Assembly: GCA_002390485.1 (NCBI GenBank)
Contig: DGPO01000051.1
Span: 5,748 to 11,727 of the forward strand
Source of the DNA: Halieaceae bacterium UBA4438
Lineage (GTDB): Bacteria; Pseudomonadota; Gammaproteobacteria; Pseudomonadales; Halieaceae
Direction: 5' to 3'
Length of the DNA stretch: 5,980 bases
Every line of letters starts with the position of its first letter. The first letter of the stretch is position 1. Made by a program: the position numbers and the translations under genes. Below are positions 1 through 5,980 of the stretch, in pieces. The notes beneath the pieces were generated by a model. That model was not told where the DNA came from. It saw only the letters and a program-made list of their open reading frames with translations, and made no database searches.

Positions 1-668
1 TCTTCTGACTCATAGCCCAGAGCACGCAACAGAACGGTGGCCGGCAGCTTCCGACGACGGTCGATACGCGCAAAGACCTGATCCTTCGGGTCAAATTCAA
101 AGTCGAGCCAAGAGCCACGGTAGGGAATGATTCGCGCACTGTAGAGGAGCTTTCCGCTCGAGTGCGTCTTGCCGCGATCGTGATCGAAGAAAACGCCTGG
201 CGACCGGTGCAGCTGCGACACGATGACGCGCTCGGTACCGTTGATCACGAACGTTCCGTTCTCGGTCATGAGTGGAATTTCACCCATGTAAACGTCTTGT
301 TCCTTTATGTCCTTAATGGACTTCGTGCTGGCCTCTTTATCATAAATAATGAGGCGGACTTTGACTCGGAGCGCGCAGGCATAAGTTGTGCCGCGCAGCA
401 CACATTCATCAACGTCAAAAACGGGGGTGCCTAGCGCGTAGTCGACATACTCCAACGCCGCATTGCCGCTGTAGCTAGAGATTGGGAATACGGAGCGGAA
501 AGCTGCGTGCAGGCCGTAATCGCCGCGATCTTCTACCGCGATATCCGACTGCGTGAACTTTCGATAAGAATCCAGCTGGATGGCCAGCAGATAGGGGATA
601 TCCATCACCTCCGGCATGGAACCAAAATCTTTCCGTAGGCGCTTCTTCTCTGTAAACGAGTAAGTCAT
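1..668 (-). CDS. rpoB: RNA polymerase beta subunit, N-terminal part (cut by window edge)
   Basis: This is the beta subunit of DNA-directed RNA polymerase, which forms much of the catalytic cleft. Only the first 222 codons plus two bases are present; the gene continues past base 1, and the full protein is about 1,340-1,360 residues in this family. I translated the frame by hand from the ATG at 666-668 and found no stop. It opens [16 protein letters not shown], close to E. coli RpoB. Conserved stretches include [13 protein letters not shown] (51-63), [19 protein letters not shown] (128-146), [14 protein letters not shown] (148-161) and [17 protein letters not shown] (180-196), covering the start of the protrusion and lobe. 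The segment near residues 143-150 is where rare N-terminal rifampicin-resistance changes map in E. coli. The start is set by a GAGGAG ribosome site (674-679) five bases upstream. It follows rplL after 137 bases. Identity is certain from sequence. Confidence 0.98.
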   Translation of the reverse strand, partial: MTYSFTEKKRLRKDFGSMPEVMDIPYLLAIQLDSYRKFTQSDIAVEDRGDYGLHAAFRSVFPISSYSGNAALEYVDYALGTPVFDVDECVLRGTTYACALRVKVRLIIYDKEASTKSIKDIKEQDVYMGEIPLMTENGTFVINGTERVIVSQLHRSPGVFFDHDRGKTHSSGKLLYSARIIPYRGSWLDFEFDPKDQVFARIDRRRKLPATVLLRALGYESE

Positions 669-805
669 TGATACTCCTCAACGAATGTCGTCGGCAAACG
701 CCGACATTTATGGCTTAACGCCAAAACAACCGGTCATTCAAACCGGGAAGAGGCTGGTGCGCATCGCGCACCAGCCCGGACAGGCATCTCTGTAACCCCG
801 AGGGA
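669..805 (-). promoter_or_regulatory. rplL-rpoB intergenic region with three hairpins; candidate attenuator or processing site
   Basis: This 137-base spacer can form three hairpins in the transcript. The first in transcription order (752-776) is a perfect 10-bp stem, GGCTGGTGCG, with a 5-base loop. The second (730-746) has a 5-bp CCGGT/ACCGG stem, plus one possible U-G pair, and is followed by UUGUUUU, so it looks like a weak intrinsic terminator. The third (684-708) has two competing registers just upstream of the rpoB ribosome site. In E. coli the same gap holds a partial terminator and an RNase III cleavage site that lower rpoB output relative to rplL. The structures are seen here; the function is inferred from position and gene order. 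Confidence 0.55.
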
Positions 806-1189
806 TCACTTAAGCTCGACGGAACCGCCAGCTTCTTCGATCTGCGACTTAACGTCCTCGGCATCGTCTTTACTGACGCCTTCTTTAACTGCTGATGGAG
901 CACCATCAACTAAACCTTTCGCCTCTTTGAGACCCAGGCCTGTGATCGCACGAACTGCTTTGATCACGTTGACTTTCTTCTCGCCTGCTGATGTCAGAAT
1001 GACGTCAAATTCAGTTTGCTCAGCTGCGGCTGCGCCACCTGCATCGCCACCTGCCGCAGGTGCTGCTACTGCAACCGCTGCTGCCGCTGAAACGCCAAAC
1101 TTTTCTTCCATCGCTTCAACTAGCGCGACAACATCCATCACGCTCATTTCTGCGATTGCGTCAAGGATTTCTTCCTTTGAAATTGCCAT
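806..1189 (-). CDS. rplL: 50S ribosomal protein L7/L12 (bL12)
   Basis: L7/L12 is the multi-copy stalk protein that recruits EF-Tu, EF-G and the other translational GTPases. The 127 residues fit the usual 120-128. The N-terminal dimerisation and L10-binding helices are residues 1-33 ([19 protein letters not shown]). An Ala/Gly-rich flexible hinge runs from about 34 to 58. The globular C-terminal domain follows from 59, with the factor-binding surface [20 protein letters not shown] (71-90) and the ending GGSVELK. ATG at 1187-1189 is preceded by AGGAGA (1196-1201), a strong ribosome site in keeping with the four or more copies needed per ribosome. It lies 36 bases after rplJ, and the two are expected to be co-translated and controlled together. 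The stop is TGA. Identity is certain. Confidence 0.99.
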   Translation of the reverse strand: MAISKEEILDAIAEMSVMDVVALVEAMEEKFGVSAAAAVAVAAPAAGGDAGGAAAAEQTEFDVILTSAGEKKVNVIKAVRAITGLGLKEAKGLVDGAPSAVKEGVSKDDAEDVKSQIEEAGGSVELK

Positions 1190-1225
1190 GTTTATCTCTC
1201 CTAAAATGTGTAGTCGAGCACTCGC

Positions 1226-1756
1226 TTACGCGGACTGCTCTTTCTGATCACGAACCGCCGCCAATGTACGAACCAGCTTGCTTGGCACTTCATTAACAGT
1301 GCGAACAAACTTGCCGATAGGCGCCTGCATCACGCTCATCAACGATGCGAGTGCTTGCTCTCGAGTTGGCAGTTTCGCCAAAACGTCGAGCTGATCTGCA
1401 CCCAGCAACTTACCGCTAACAGACAATGCTTTAACTTCGAATTCACCGTTGTCTCTGGCGAAATCTTTAAACAACCGAGCCGCTGCACCCGGATCTTCCA
1501 TCGAAAATCCGAAAATGGACGGACCCACTAATGTGTCGGTGACACATTCGTAGTCAGTCCCTTCTAATGCACGCTTTGCGAGTGTGTTGCGAACAACACG
1601 CAAATGAATTTGATTCTCGCGAGCGGTAGCACGGAGAGCCGTCATGTCATTGGATGCCACGCCTCGGGCGTCAGCAATCACAAGTGACAAAGCACTGGCC
1701 GCTGTCTCGTTGACTTCAGCGACGATCGCTTTCTTCTCTTCGAGTCCAATTGCCAC
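1226..1756 (-). CDS. rplJ: 50S ribosomal protein L10 (uL10)
   Basis: L10 anchors the L7/L12 dimers to the 23S rRNA GTPase centre and acts with L12 as a translational repressor of its own mRNA. The predicted 176 residues are slightly longer than the 165 of E. coli, mostly at the C-terminus. The N-terminal RNA-binding domain shows [13 protein letters not shown] (5-17), ADARGV (28-33), [13 protein letters not shown] (52-64) and GPSIFGF (78-84). The C-terminal helix that carries L12 dimers is roughly 136-171. The start is GTG at 1754-1756; AGGAG (1764-1768) lies seven bases upstream and the [12 protein letters not shown] opening matches the family, so I prefer it to any internal ATG. It is preceded by a long structured leader and followed 36 bases later by rplL. 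Identity is certain; the GTG start is very likely. Confidence 0.98.
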   Translation of the reverse strand: MAIGLEEKKAIVAEVNETAASALSLVIADARGVASNDMTALRATARENQIHLRVVRNTLAKRALEGTDYECVTDTLVGPSIFGFSMEDPGAAARLFKDFARDNGEFEVKALSVSGKLLGADQLDVLAKLPTREQALASLMSVMQAPIGKFVRTVNEVPSKLVRTLAAVRDQKEQSA

Positions 1757-1774
1757 GGATCTACTCCTATGGTT

Positions 1775-1890
1775 TATGCCAAGGCCACAACATCGCTGTG
1801 ACCACCCTAGGTGAACGGATTCACCATCTGCGTAGGTTGAACACTACCGGCTTCGTTTAAGGAGACTGCGCCTCCCCCTACGGTCTTTGA
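1775..1890 (-). promoter_or_regulatory. Probable L10 (rplJ) leader: autogenous L10-L12 binding region
   Basis: The transcript upstream of rplJ can fold into a multi-branched element. CGUAGG (1877-1882) pairs with CCUACG (1831-1836), enclosing a small GGAG/CUCC hairpin (1861-1875). Next comes a hairpin with 6-bp stem GGUGAA/UUCACC and a UCCG loop (1810-1825). GAC (1883-1885) can pair with GUC (1800-1802) to close the junction. An alternative hairpin, GGUCACA with UGUGGCC (1797-1803 with 1783-1789), uses the same GUC bases and lies about 15 bases before the ribosome site. In E. coli and relatives, the L10-L12 complex binds a folded leader at this position to repress rplJL. The pairings are seen; assignment to the L10 leader family is by position and overall shape. 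Confidence 0.65.
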
Positions 1891-2030
1891 TAGTCTGGCG
1901 TCCTGCTAGGGGCGATGCCCACACACTCTGCTTGAGACTTCAAAGCGGAGCACCCAAACACTGCGCTCCAATCTCGTCAAACAACGACGAGCCTGCCCCG
2001 GGGTTGAACCCGGAACAAATTCACATCAAC
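1891..2030 (-). other. rplA-rplJ intergenic, upstream half: four short hairpins
   Basis: This 140-base stretch between the rplA stop and the L10 leader holds no open gene. In transcription order it can form CCGGG/CCCGG with a 6-base loop (1998-2013), CUCGUC/GACGAG with a 7-base loop (1973-1991), GGAGC/GCUCC with a 13-base loop (1947-1969), and GGGC/GCCC with a 3-base loop (1910-1920). None is followed by a U run, so they do not look like terminators. In E. coli a secondary promoter for rplJL lies in this gap. Here a TTGACG (read on the minus strand, at 1975-1980) resembles a -35 box but lacks a good -10 partner 16-18 bases on. Function is unknown. Confidence 0.4.
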
Positions 2031-2726
2031 TTAAAGTTCGATTTCGCCGTGATCGATCGTGACGCCCGGACCCATCGTGGTCGAGAGCGTTACCTTCTGA
2101 AAATACACGCCTTTTGCCGCGGCAGGCTTCGCCTTCTTGAGGTCTGCCAAAACAGCAACTAAGTTTCCTTGGATCGCATCAGGCTCGAAGCTGATTTTTC
2201 CAATTCCACCGTGGATAATGCCGTTTTTATCGGTTCTGAAACGCATTTGACCTGCCTTTGCGTTCTGAACGGCAGTTGCCACGTCGGGTGTCACTGTGCC
2301 TGTCTTCGGGTTAGGCATCAGTCCTCTTGGACCTAATACCTGACCCAACTGACCGACCACGCGCATTGCATCGGGCGATGCCACAACGACATCAAAGTCC
2401 ATCATGCCACCCTTAATTTGGTCAGCAAGATCTTCCATGCCCACAAGATCAGCGCCGGCTTCTTTTGCCTTGTCGGCATTTTCGCCCTGCGTGAAAACAG
2501 CGACACGGACTTCTGAGCCGGTGCCGTGCGGCAAGGTCGTCGCACCACGAACGCCCTGATCTGACTTACGCGCGTCAATGCCTAGGTTTACCGCCAATTC
2601 AACAGATTCGTTAAACTTAACCGTCGCTGTTTCCTTGAGAATCGCGATCGCTTCATCAAGAGGGTAGCTCTTGTTGGCGTCAACGCGTGCTCTGAATGCT
2701 TTTACACGTTTTGATAACTTAGCCAT
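2031..2726 (-). CDS. rplA: 50S ribosomal protein L1 (uL1)
   Basis: L1 forms the mobile L1 stalk that helps release deacylated tRNA from the E site, and it represses translation of the rplK-rplA message. The predicted 231 residues match the usual 230-235. Domain I (about 1-67 and 160-231) opens with [16 protein letters not shown] and ends with [15 protein letters not shown], containing the conserved Thr-Met-Gly-Pro-Gly used in RNA binding. Domain II carries the family signature [20 protein letters not shown] (122-141). I place the start at the ATG 2724-2726, because MAKLSKR is the family N-terminus; a TTG three codons upstream is an in-frame alternative. The ribosome site AGAGGGGG (2736-2743) sits inside the end of rplK. 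Only one base separates the rplK stop from this start, which favours translational coupling. Identity is certain. Confidence 0.99.
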   Translation of the reverse strand: MAKLSKRVKAFRARVDANKSYPLDEAIAILKETATVKFNESVELAVNLGIDARKSDQGVRGATTLPHGTGSEVRVAVFTQGENADKAKEAGADLVGMEDLADQIKGGMMDFDVVVASPDAMRVVGQLGQVLGPRGLMPNPKTGTVTPDVATAVQNAKAGQMRFRTDKNGIIHGGIGKISFEPDAIQGNLVAVLADLKKAKPAAAKGVYFQKVTLSTTMGPGVTIDHGEIEL

Positions 2727-2727
2727 C

Positions 2728-3162
2728 TTAAACAACCCCCTCTGTATCTATACCGGCCGCTCGAGCACTACCTGCGATAGTGCGTACCGCAGCGTCCATG
2801 TCTGACGCTGTAAGGTCAGGCCACTTCTGCGTCGCCACCTCTTCAAGCTGTGCACGCGACACCTTGGCTACTTTTTCAGTATTAGGTCGGCCTGAACCGC
2901 TCTTAATGCCTGCAATCTTTTTCAACAAGACCGACGCGGGTGGTGTCTTCTTAATGAACGTGAACGACTTGTCACTGTAGACAGTGATCACAACCGGAAT
3001 CGGAAGCCCAGGTTCAAGACCTTGAGTCTCCGCATTGAACGCTTTGCAGAACTCCATGATGTTGACCCCCTTCTGACCCAGTGCGGGACCGACGGGCGGT
3101 GACGGGTTCGCCTGACCGGCAGGGATTTGCAGCTTGATATAGCTGTCAATTTTCTTTGCCAT
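2728..3162 (-). CDS. rplK: 50S ribosomal protein L11 (uL11)
   Basis: L11 binds the 23S rRNA GTPase-associated centre beside the L10-L12 stalk, and is needed for stringent-response sensing by RelA and for thiostrepton action. The 144 residues compare with 142 in E. coli. The N-terminal domain holds the proline-rich [20 protein letters not shown] segment (20-39), where thiostrepton-resistance changes map. The C-terminal rRNA-binding domain begins near residue 72 ([14 protein letters not shown]) and ends with the L11 signature [12 protein letters not shown] (127-138). I chose the ATG at 3160-3162 because [16 protein letters not shown] is the normal N-terminus and AGGAG (3171-3175) lies eight bases upstream; an in-frame extension of seven codons has no support. 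It overlaps the rplA ribosome site, and a probable L1 target precedes it. Identity is certain. Confidence 0.99.
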   Translation of the reverse strand: MAKKIDSYIKLQIPAGQANPSPPVGPALGQKGVNIMEFCKAFNAETQGLEPGLPIPVVITVYSDKSFTFIKKTPPASVLLKKIAGIKSGSGRPNTEKVAKVSRAQLEEVATQKWPDLTASDMDAAVRTIAGSARAAGIDTEGVV

Positions 3163-3170
3163 TGTTTTAA

Positions 3171-3217
3171 CTCCTGGGTGCAAACGCCGTTGTAGTCAAA
3201 CTACGCGGGCTCCCCAA
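3171..3217 (-). promoter_or_regulatory. Candidate L1-binding site in the rplK leader
   Basis: In the transcript, UUGGG (3213-3217) can pair with CCCAG (3174-3178). A very lopsided internal loop follows, GA (3211-3212) against seven bases (3179-3185). Then GCC (3208-3210) pairs with GGC (3186-3188), and a GUAGU/ACUAC hairpin (3192-3204) caps the fold. The L1 site on 23S rRNA and its known copies in L11 mRNA leaders are also two helices around an asymmetric loop with a short GA-type strand between GGG and GCC or GGC. The outer helix reaches into the AGGAG ribosome site (3171-3175), so L1 binding could block rplK translation and, through coupling, rplA. The pairings are seen; L1 recognition is inferred. 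Confidence 0.55.
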
Positions 3218-3265
3218 CAAATGCCGCTACGCGGCGTTACTTCGCTACTTTCATAGCGACCTAAA
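3218..3265 (-). other. nusG-rplK intergenic hairpins
   Basis: Just after the nusG stop the RNA can form UCGCUA/UAGCGA with a 6-base loop (3242-3259), followed directly by GCCGC/GCGGC with a 3-base loop (3223-3235). The second hairpin is followed by AUUUGUU, a poor U tract, so it could at most be a weak terminator. An AACGCCG segment in this region (3232-3238) can instead pair with CGGCGUU in the L1-site region (3183-3189). Lineages such as E. coli have a separate promoter ahead of rplK; I see no convincing -35/-10 pair here. Confidence 0.45.
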
Positions 3266-3799
3266 TCAGCCTTTTTCGACTTGACCGAATTCCAACTCTA
3301 CGGGCGTCGAGCGACCGAAGATCAATACAGCGACGTTTAAGCGGCTTTTTTCGTAATTGACACTCTCAACAACACCATTGAAATCATTGAAGGGACCGTC
3401 GATCACACGCACCATTTCGCCAGGCTCGAACACCGTCTTTGGCTTGGGCTGATCAACACCAGCCTCAACACGCTGTAAAATGGCGTTCGCCTCTGCCTCG
3501 GTAATCGGCGCCGGACGATCTGCCTTCCCGCCGATAAAACCCAATACTCGCGGCGTATCTTTCACCAAGTGCCACGTGTCGTCCCCAAGTTCCATCTGAA
3601 CAAGCACGTACCCTGGGAAAAATTTACGCTCACTCTTACGCTTTTGCCCACCCTTCATCTCGATCACTTCTTCGGTTGGGACAATAATCTCACCGAAACG
3701 ATCTTCCATTCCAAAGCGCTCAATGCGCTCCTTGAGGGCGACAGCTACTTTTTTCTCGTACTGAGAAAATGCGTGCACTACATACCAACGTAAAGCCAT
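3266..3799 (-). CDS. nusG: Transcription termination/antitermination factor NusG
   Basis: NusG binds RNA polymerase, suppresses pausing, assists Rho termination and rRNA antitermination, and can link polymerase to ribosomal protein S10. The 177 residues compare with 181 in E. coli. The NGN domain (about 1-115) begins [16 protein letters not shown] (4-19) and includes [14 protein letters not shown] (60-73) and VLGFIGG (85-91). A short linker leads to the KOW domain (about 125-177) with [36 protein letters not shown] and the conserved Phe161 that corresponds to the S10/Rho-contacting Phe165 of E. coli. The ATG at 3797-3799 begins 10 bases after secE. Its ribosome site AAGGGAG overlaps the secE stop codon, so the two are probably co-translated. 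It ends in TGA. Identity is certain. Confidence 0.99.
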   Translation of the reverse strand: MALRWYVVHAFSQYEKKVAVALKERIERFGMEDRFGEIIVPTEEVIEMKGGQKRKSERKFFPGYVLVQMELGDDTWHLVKDTPRVLGFIGGKADRPAPITEAEANAILQRVEAGVDQPKPKTVFEPGEMVRVIDGPFNDFNGVVESVNYEKSRLNVAVLIFGRSTPVELEFGQVEKG

Positions 3800-3809
3800 G
3801 CTTTCTCCC

Positions 3810-4169
3810 TTAACCCAAAAGTAGTGAAGCGACCCATCCCAGGAAGCTGTCTAACGCCCAAAAAAACAATCCACAAACAACCACAAAGACCATAACGATC
3901 AACGTCGTTTGCGTTGTCTCCTGGCGCGTCGGCCAGATCACTTTACGGATTTCGGTGCGCGCGCCTTTGATCATTGCCCAAGCAGCCGCACCACGCTCAG
4001 TGGTGACCGAAATTGAAAGCGCAATACCGCCAATCGCCAAAATGGCGATCACTCGATACAACAAAGACTCGTCACTAAAATAGCTATTGCCGAAGATCCC
4101 TGCACCCAACAGCGCAACGACCAGCAACCACTTCATGCTATCGAGCTTGTTGCTCGCAGCTTCACTCAT
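3810..4169 (-). CDS. secE: Preprotein translocase subunit SecE
   Basis: SecE is the small clamp subunit of the SecYEG channel in the inner membrane. The 119 residues are the long gammaproteobacterial form with three membrane helices, unlike the roughly 60-residue single-helix form of many other bacteria. Helices are visible at about 13-31, 37-55 and 87-118. Between the second and third lies the conserved cytoplasmic amphipathic helix and hinge, with [20 protein letters not shown] (70-89), which is the essential family signature. The ATG at 4167-4169 is preceded by AAGGA (4176-4180), six bases away, just past a 7-bp hairpin. secE lies 70 bases after tRNA-Trp and 10 bases before nusG, the usual pairing. 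Identity is certain from the signature and context. Confidence 0.98.
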   Translation of the reverse strand: MSEAASNKLDSMKWLLVVALLGAGIFGNSYFSDESLLYRVIAILAIGGIALSISVTTERGAAAWAMIKGARTEIRKVIWPTRQETTQTTLIVMVFVVVCGLFFWALDSFLGWVASLLLG

Positions 4170-4183
4170 ATCAAATCCTTTCC

Positions 4184-4204
4184 GGGGAGCCGAACTCGCT
4201 CCCC
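4184..4204 (-). other. Hairpin immediately upstream of the secE ribosome site
   Basis: The transcript has a perfect 7-bp stem GGGGAGC/GCUCCCC with a 7-base loop, ending three bases before the secE AAAGGA ribosome site. There is no U run after it, so it is not an intrinsic terminator. Just after the tRNA-Trp CCA, at 4231-4235, there is a run of five U residues, but no hairpin precedes it other than the tRNA itself. A role in 5' end protection after tRNA excision, or in setting secE translation, is only a suggestion. Confidence 0.5.
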
Positions 4205-4239
4205 ACTAATTCCCCACCACCCCATTCGTTAAAAAGGAG

Positions 4240-4315
<76 letters not shown>

Positions 4316-4433
4316 ATCACATCTTTGGCGTCTGCTCACACCGATTTGGCAGAGACGACAAAGCCGAACACGCTGCAAGAGCGGTCCGGCTCTATATTGA
4401 GACGAGCCGAAGCTCGCCTCACCGAATTACCGA
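4316..4433 (-). other. tuf-tRNA-Trp intergenic with two hairpins
   Basis: Thirteen bases after the tuf stop the RNA can form a 9-bp stem, GAGGCGAGC with GCUCGUCUC (one G-U pair), capped by a UUCG tetraloop closed by C-G (4399-4420), a very stable element. A second hairpin, AGAGC/GCUCU with a 6-base loop (4378-4393), follows five bases later. Neither is followed by a U run: the first is followed by AAUAUAGA and the second by UGCAGCG. They are therefore more likely processing or stability elements than full terminators. No convincing promoter for tRNA-Trp is visible. Confidence 0.55.
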
Positions 4434-5657
4434 TTACTCGATAATTTTAGCAACGACACCAGCGCCCACTGTTCGACCACCCTCACGGATAGCAAATCGC
4501 AGACCTTCTTCCATCGCGATTGGCGCGATCAAAGTAGCAACGAAGTTCAAGTTGTCACCTGGCATAACCATTTCAACACCTGCAGGCAACTCAACCGCAC
4601 CCGTTACGTCCGTTGTGCGGAAGTAAAACTGGGGACGGTAGCCCTTGAAGAATGGTGTGTGACGACCGCCTTCGTCTTTACCCAAGACGTAGACTTCGGC
4701 CTCAAACTTGGTGTGTGGGTTCACGCCACCAGGCACTGTAAGTACCTGACCACGCTCAACGTCTTCTCGCTTGGTACCGCGAAGAAGAACACCGACGTTT
4801 TCGCCCGCACGACCTTCGTCGAGGAGCTTTCGGAACATCTCAACACCCGTACACGTGGTCTTGGTTGTTTCCTTAATACCCACAATTTCGACTTCGTCGC
4901 CGACATTAATGATACCGCGCTCAACACGACCGGTTACCACTGTTCCACGACCTGAAATTGAGAACACGTCTTCCACAGGCATTAAGAACGGCTGATCGAT
5001 AGCACGCTCTGGCTCCGGAATGTAGGAGTCAAGCGTCTCAACGAGTGCTTTAACAGCCGTGGTACCCAGACCATTTTCATCTTCACCGTTAAGAGCCATG
5101 AGTGCCGAGCCGCAAATAATCGGCGTGTCGTCACCTGGGAACTCATAAGTATCGAGCAACTCACGAAGCTCCATCTCAACGAGCTCTTTCATCTCCTCGA
5201 ATTCCTCTGTATCAACACCGCCACAATCTTCAGCAAGAAGATCGGCCTTGTTGAGGAACACAACGATGTAAGGAACACCCACCTGACGCGACAGCAGAAT
5301 GTGCTCACGAGTCTGGGGCATCGGGCCATCAGTTGCGCCACATACCAAGATCGCGCCATCCATCTGCGCAGCACCGGTAATCATGTTCTTCACATAATCC
5401 GCGTGTCCGGGACAGTCGACGTGTGCGTAGTGACGGTCAGTCGACTCGTACTCTACGTGTGAAGTCGCAATCGTGATACCACGCTCACGCTCTTCAGGAG
5501 CGTTATCGATACCGTCAAACGCTACTGCTTCACCGCCGAAAACTTCAGAGCACACACGTGTTAACGCTGCAGTCAGCGTTGTTTTACCGTGGTCAACGTG
5601 CCCAATTGTGCCCACGTTTACGTGGGGCTTCGAACGCTCAAATGCCTGTTTTGCCAT
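4434..5657 (-). CDS. tuf: Translation elongation factor Tu
   Basis: EF-Tu delivers aminoacyl-tRNA to the ribosomal A site in a GTP-dependent cycle. The predicted 407 residues exceed the 394 of E. coli; the excess is explained by about 10 residues after NKAD and three more before LDSYIPEPE. GTPase motifs, counted from the Met: P-loop GHVDHGKT (19-26), switch [13 protein letters not shown] with Thr62, DCPGH (81-85) with the catalytic His85, NKAD (136-139) and SAL (184-186). Domains 2 and 3 follow, with [40 protein letters not shown] and the terminal [15 protein letters not shown] chose the ATG at 5655-5657 because [20 protein letters not shown] is the family start and AGGAGAG (5665-5671) lies seven bases upstream; an upstream in-frame extension is unsupported. 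Tandem tRNAs precede it. It could be one of two tuf copies; the other would lie outside this window. Confidence 0.99.
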   Translation of the reverse strand: MAKQAFERSKPHVNVGTIGHVDHGKTTLTAALTRVCSEVFGGEAVAFDGIDNAPEERERGITIATSHVEYESTDRHYAHVDCPGHADYVKNMITGAAQMDGAILVCGATDGPMPQTREHILLSRQVGVPYIVVFLNKADLLAEDCGGVDTEEFEEMKELVEMELRELLDTYEFPGDDTPIICGSALMALNGEDENGLGTTAVKALVETLDSYIPEPERAIDQPFLMPVEDVFSISGRGTVVTGRVERGIINVGDEVEIVGIKETTKTTCTGVEMFRKLLDEGRAGENVGVLLRGTKREDVERGQVLTVPGGVNPHTKFEAEVYVLGKDEGGRHTPFFKGYRPQFYFRTTDVTGAVELPAGVEMVMPGDNLNFVATLIAPIAMEEGLRFAIREGGRTVGAGVVAKIIE

Positions 5658-5745
5658 TACGACCCTCTCCTGGTCAACTTCGCATATTTCCCGACGCCAA
5701 CGCGCCTTACTCAATTAAGCACACCTACCGCTGTGCACCCGACTC

Positions 5746-5751
5746 AGTATA
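5746..5751 (-). promoter_or_regulatory. Possible -10 box upstream of tuf
   Basis: The minus strand reads TATACT here, one base from the TATAAT consensus, about 90 bases before the tuf start. The -35 position 16-18 bases upstream reads roughly TCAAAG, a poor match to TTGACA. The site may support some tuf transcription independent of the tRNA genes, but co-transcription from a promoter outside the window is the more usual arrangement. Confidence 0.25.
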
Positions 5752-5772
5752 GGCCGTGGCCTGTACTGCTTT

Positions 5773-5788
5773 GACCGCCGAAGCGGTC
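5773..5788 (-). other. UUCG-capped hairpin between tRNA-Thr and tuf
   Basis: The transcript has a perfect 6-bp stem GACCGC/GCGGUC with a C(UUCG)G tetraloop, 29 bases after the tRNA-Thr CCA end. It is followed by AAAGC and not a U run, so it is not a standard terminator. It may block 3' exonucleases or mark an RNase cleavage zone between the tRNA precursor and the tuf mRNA. A second weaker hairpin, GCACA/UGUGC with an 8-base loop, lies at 5719-5736. Both structures are seen directly; the roles are guesses. Confidence 0.5.
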
Positions 5789-5817
5789 GAACAGTCACAA
5801 CATGCAACTGCTCAAAA

Positions 5818-5893
<76 letters not shown>

Positions 5894-5913
5894 ATCAACT
5901 CATCGCCGGATCT

Positions 5914-5980
<67 letters not shown>

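Noticed and set aside
162..434. Plus-strand open frame of 90 codons inside rpoB
   Set aside because: It lies opposite the intact, strongly conserved rpoB frame, shows no recognisable domain and has no reason to be translated. The other plus-strand frames inside rplL, rplJ, rplK, nusG and tuf are treated the same way.
475..681. Minus-strand open frame overlapping the start of rpoB in another frame
   Set aside because: The true rpoB frame from 668 downwards matches the conserved beta subunit; this frame is its shadow.
1950..1980. Possible promoter with TTGACG as -35 box ahead of rplJ
   Set aside because: The hexamers 16-18 bases downstream (such as TTGGGT) are poor -10 boxes, and the TTGACG overlaps a hairpin arm.
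1991..2016. tRNA T-arm look-alike (GGGTTCAACCCC on the minus strand)
   Set aside because: No acceptor, anticodon or D-arm can be matched around it, and the stem pairs with a 6-base loop, unlike a T-arm. It is better described as a simple hairpin.
4378..4420. Intrinsic terminator after tuf
   Set aside because: The hairpins are strong but are followed by AAUAUAGA and UGCAGCG, not a U run, so complete termination is not supported.
5658..5714. 19-codon N-terminal extension of tuf
   Set aside because: The extension (beginning MSKARWRRE) is unlike any EF-Tu N-terminus, would read through the ribosome site AGGAGAG, and the normal [14 protein letters not shown] start lies correctly behind that site.

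Overview
The window is the classic bacterial tRNA - tuf - tRNA-Trp - secE - nusG - rplK - rplA - rplJ - rplL - rpoB cluster. Every gene lies on the minus strand, so transcription runs from base 5980 towards base 1. The organism is almost certainly a gammaproteobacterium: the proteins read as close relatives of their Escherichia and Pseudomonas counterparts, SecE is the long three-helix form, and tRNA-Trp sits between tuf and secE, which I recall from Pseudomonas-like lineages (E. coli lacks it there). The 407-residue EF-Tu, with about 10 extra residues after the NKxD motif, resembles Cellvibrionales-type sequences as I remember them. That placement is from memory and is not proven here.

Layout in transcription order: tRNA-Gly(TCC), cut by the window edge (5914-5980); tRNA-Thr(GGT) (5818-5893); a 160-base gap with a UUCG-capped hairpin and a possible promoter; tuf (4434-5657); a 118-base gap with two hairpins; tRNA-Trp(CCA) (4240-4315); secE (3810-4169); nusG (3266-3799); a 103-base gap holding hairpins and a probable L1-binding site; rplK (2728-3162) and rplA (2031-2726), one base apart; a 274-base gap holding a probable L10 leader; rplJ (1226-1756) and rplL (806-1189); a 137-base gap with strong hairpins; and the first 222 codons of rpoB (1-668).

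The genes supply translation elongation (EF-Tu and tRNAs), the protein export channel (SecE), transcription elongation (NusG, RpoB) and the two flexible ribosomal stalks (L1 stalk; L11 plus L10-L7/L12). Control of the ribosomal protein genes is probably by autogenous translational feedback: L1 on rplK-rplA and L10-L12 on rplJ-rplL. RNA structures that fit both systems can be drawn from the sequence.

I see no mobile element, CRISPR array, phage or defence gene, pseudogene or unknown gene. All reading frames are intact, with conserved motifs in place. The points worth a second look are the folded leader RNAs and inter-gene hairpins and the EF-Tu insertion; I do not claim an undescribed system.
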